Assembly (NCBI GenBank): GCA_045654685.1
Contig: JAZONV010000088.1
Span: 1-64,000, forward strand
Direction: 5' to 3'
Source: RGIG1828 sp045654685
Lineage (GTDB): Bacteria; Bacillota; Clostridia; UMGS1810
Length of the DNA stretch: 64,000 nucleotides
Made by a program: the position numbers and the translations under genes. The first letter of the stretch is position 1. Each line of letters opens with the position of its first letter. Of this stretch, positions 63,601 to 64,000 are shown one piece after another. Under the pieces are notes generated by a model. The model was not told the DNA's origin, did not search any database, and was given only the letters and a program-made list of their open reading frames with translations.

Positions 63601-64000
63601 AAGATTCTCCTACACAGAAGATCCCACAGTTGCAAAAGACGGTCAGCCATTCCTTTCAGAAGATGATTACAGAGCAAACGGCGCAACAGTTACCGTTTCA
63701 GGAAATCAGGTGACTCTCACAAGAGGTAACGCTACAACCATTCTCACAATCGGAAGCACCGAGGCAATCACAAATGATATTGCAGTTACAAATCAGACAG
63801 CACCGTTTATAGGGGATAACGGTAAGGTGTATATCAATCCTCTTGAAAACAACAGAACCTTTGGAATGAATGCAGTTTATGACTCATTTGCAAGAATCCT
63901 GAAGGTTAGCAAAATGTCAACACCTGACGAATTCAAGAATGTTATAGATATTACAAAGATTGCAGAGCCTCTCGGATGTTCCGCATCCTCACACGATGGT
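60644..64000 (+). CDS. Large secreted heparinase II/III-like protein (module B, gene 3; 3' end outside window)
   Basis: I read 1119 codons with no stop; the gene continues past the window end. ATG 60644 follows GGAGG, 13 nt after gene 2. Signal peptide about 1-20 (MKRIICIVLAFLMLSTSAFA), then the same order as the protein at 50476: VVEAENMDYSKD carbohydrate-binding-like domain, toroid with ITRQMGTLLAVSGCVYDW, GDHDHDHSDIGAFSIYYKG beta-sandwich and stalk-like domain. The C-terminal F5/8-type domain, if kept, would start at about the window edge. Substitutions inside the His-Asp strand are conservative, so the same chemistry is expected. Confidence 0.82.
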   Translation, partial: MKRIICIVLAFLMLSTSAFAAKRPIDYFGVVANDNLTFPEKVIPTLVNGNIVVEAENMDYSKDAKIIADGDASEGYAITCAAAKYSNAPEEVEEVTMSLKIQVPEDEIGRYYLWLRLKTPANGTSYFESMTGNSKYQTKWLTNRADYYWLKVATPSLADGVFEYNVKYRDYAFRLDKFILTNDEDFAPVGMDDLPNAMLGIEKEPIAPPPPVTPPAGVHPRVLFQEKDIPQIKKNWEHPVLATMYAQVKDRAFIEMDCHMPDKGGANNFSVGHAFNIQCRALMYAFGEADKKHAKKTIQHMKDMYDTVVWASANDITRQMGTLLAVSGCVYDWCYDVLTEEDKEYFILQMKKVASKMEIGYPAGMNETFAGHGGEGELFYFQSTAGIAIYDEDPQMYNAAAGVLYEYMFPTRKAFNDAGIHPAGTTYGPLRTMWEVVGQLVFERMGDHNVMGENISNIPLTTIYTRQPNGMYFEDGDTWIAVNASIGPTYQTNDLPLMIYASYYDDPFVYGEAVKNLSLRGYSAGSSVYDNGVLALLFLNPNKEFAYMDDYGKEAPLTHFTSYPITTMQARTSWRQGMLGETAQVFVNGQEKLIGDHDHDHSDIGAFSIYYKGLLTGSAGTYAGPNGGWGVQHYYNYYRRTVSKNCLTVYDPNETFGISGYPLNYDLANDGGQRFEENSDTYPEFESHADHAKTDSTYAGPNRETPEFSYLKTDLTDAYTEKVAGYTRSTVVLNLFNTDYPMALICYDNVSSSNASFKKTWNLQSYELEPKTEGNITTIERDNYGYTGKLVVQTMIPEGQNAVFTNVGGQGKESFVDGVNYDNWETGHEQGLWRLELSPRKASKDDVFLNAMYVTDKTKNLPQLPMTKYETDRFYGVGVMDRLVFFSKKREMTTIPFTLNVPQSEYAETCVLVTDVAAGKWQVTGGSVNTVMEVSEEENVIYLRLTPGDYTFTKVDDATEAVKIDYPRDERTLRTGDVWVYNVTERRFSYTEDPTVAKDGQPFLSEDDYRANGATVTVSGNQVTLTRGNATTILTIGSTEAITNDIAVTNQTAPFIGDNGKVYINPLENNRTFGMNAVYDSFARILKVSKMSTPDEFKNVIDITKIAEPLGCSASSHDG

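Overview
The window reads as chromosomal DNA from a low-GC, spore-forming Clostridia bacterium with an S-layer-type surface. Evidence: a full Spo0A, the mnmE-jag-yidC-yidD-rnpA-rpmH cluster, many SLH-domain proteins, an Agr-type peptide quorum system and several families of clostridial-looking palindromic repeats. A gut or plant-fibre-degrading relative is an inference from the glycan-active genes. I see no rRNA, tRNA, CRISPR array, phage genes or intact transposase.

Layout. (1) 1-8.4 kb: three plus-strand genes for large secreted proteins built from cohesin-like, InlB-type and Ig-like modules. Two end in type I dockerins and the third in three SLH domains, so this looks like a cell-surface scaffold. 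(2) 8.4-14.1 kb: spo0A, then a small SLOG/ribbon-helix-helix gene pair lying between 283-bp direct repeats, then rhaA and pgsA on the minus strand. MITE-like elements and a hairpin array lie in the gaps. (3) 14.1-18 kb: coaX with an ECF S component (pantothenate use), and an AraC regulator divergent from a Gfo/Idh/MocA oxidoreductase. (4) 18.4-26.5 kb: minus-strand housekeeping genes: D,D-carboxypeptidase, L,D-transpeptidase, mnmE, jag, yidC, yidD, rnpA, rpmH, malQ. (5) 26.6-26.7 kb: three perfect DnaA boxes in AT-rich DNA, with mostly leftward genes to the left and rightward genes to the right. This is a candidate oriC without dnaA beside it. (6) 27-45.9 kb: two GH20-like genes, an SGNH hydrolase, a GH2 beta-mannosidase-like enzyme, a GH39-like enzyme and three AraC regulators, with an agr locus (response regulator, kinase, AgrB and a 56-residue AgrD) in the middle. 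(7) 46.1-64 kb: a duplicated three-gene surface module (SLH/polyglycine protein, N-terminal SLH-like protein, giant heparinase-II/III-like protein). The second copy runs off the window end.

Working picture: the cell carries cytoplasmic glycosidases under AraC control, a surface scaffold plus a wall-tethered putative lyase system for extracellular polysaccharide, and a cyclic-peptide quorum system that may control nearby secreted proteins.

The least explained signal is non-coding: arrays of very short hairpins whose stems differ in sequence while the 7-9 nt linkers stay constant (13842-14012, 29181-29373, 38860-38919). A 256-bp element at 18011-18266 has the same constant-frame, swapped-hairpin design. 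These are my leading candidates for something undescribed.
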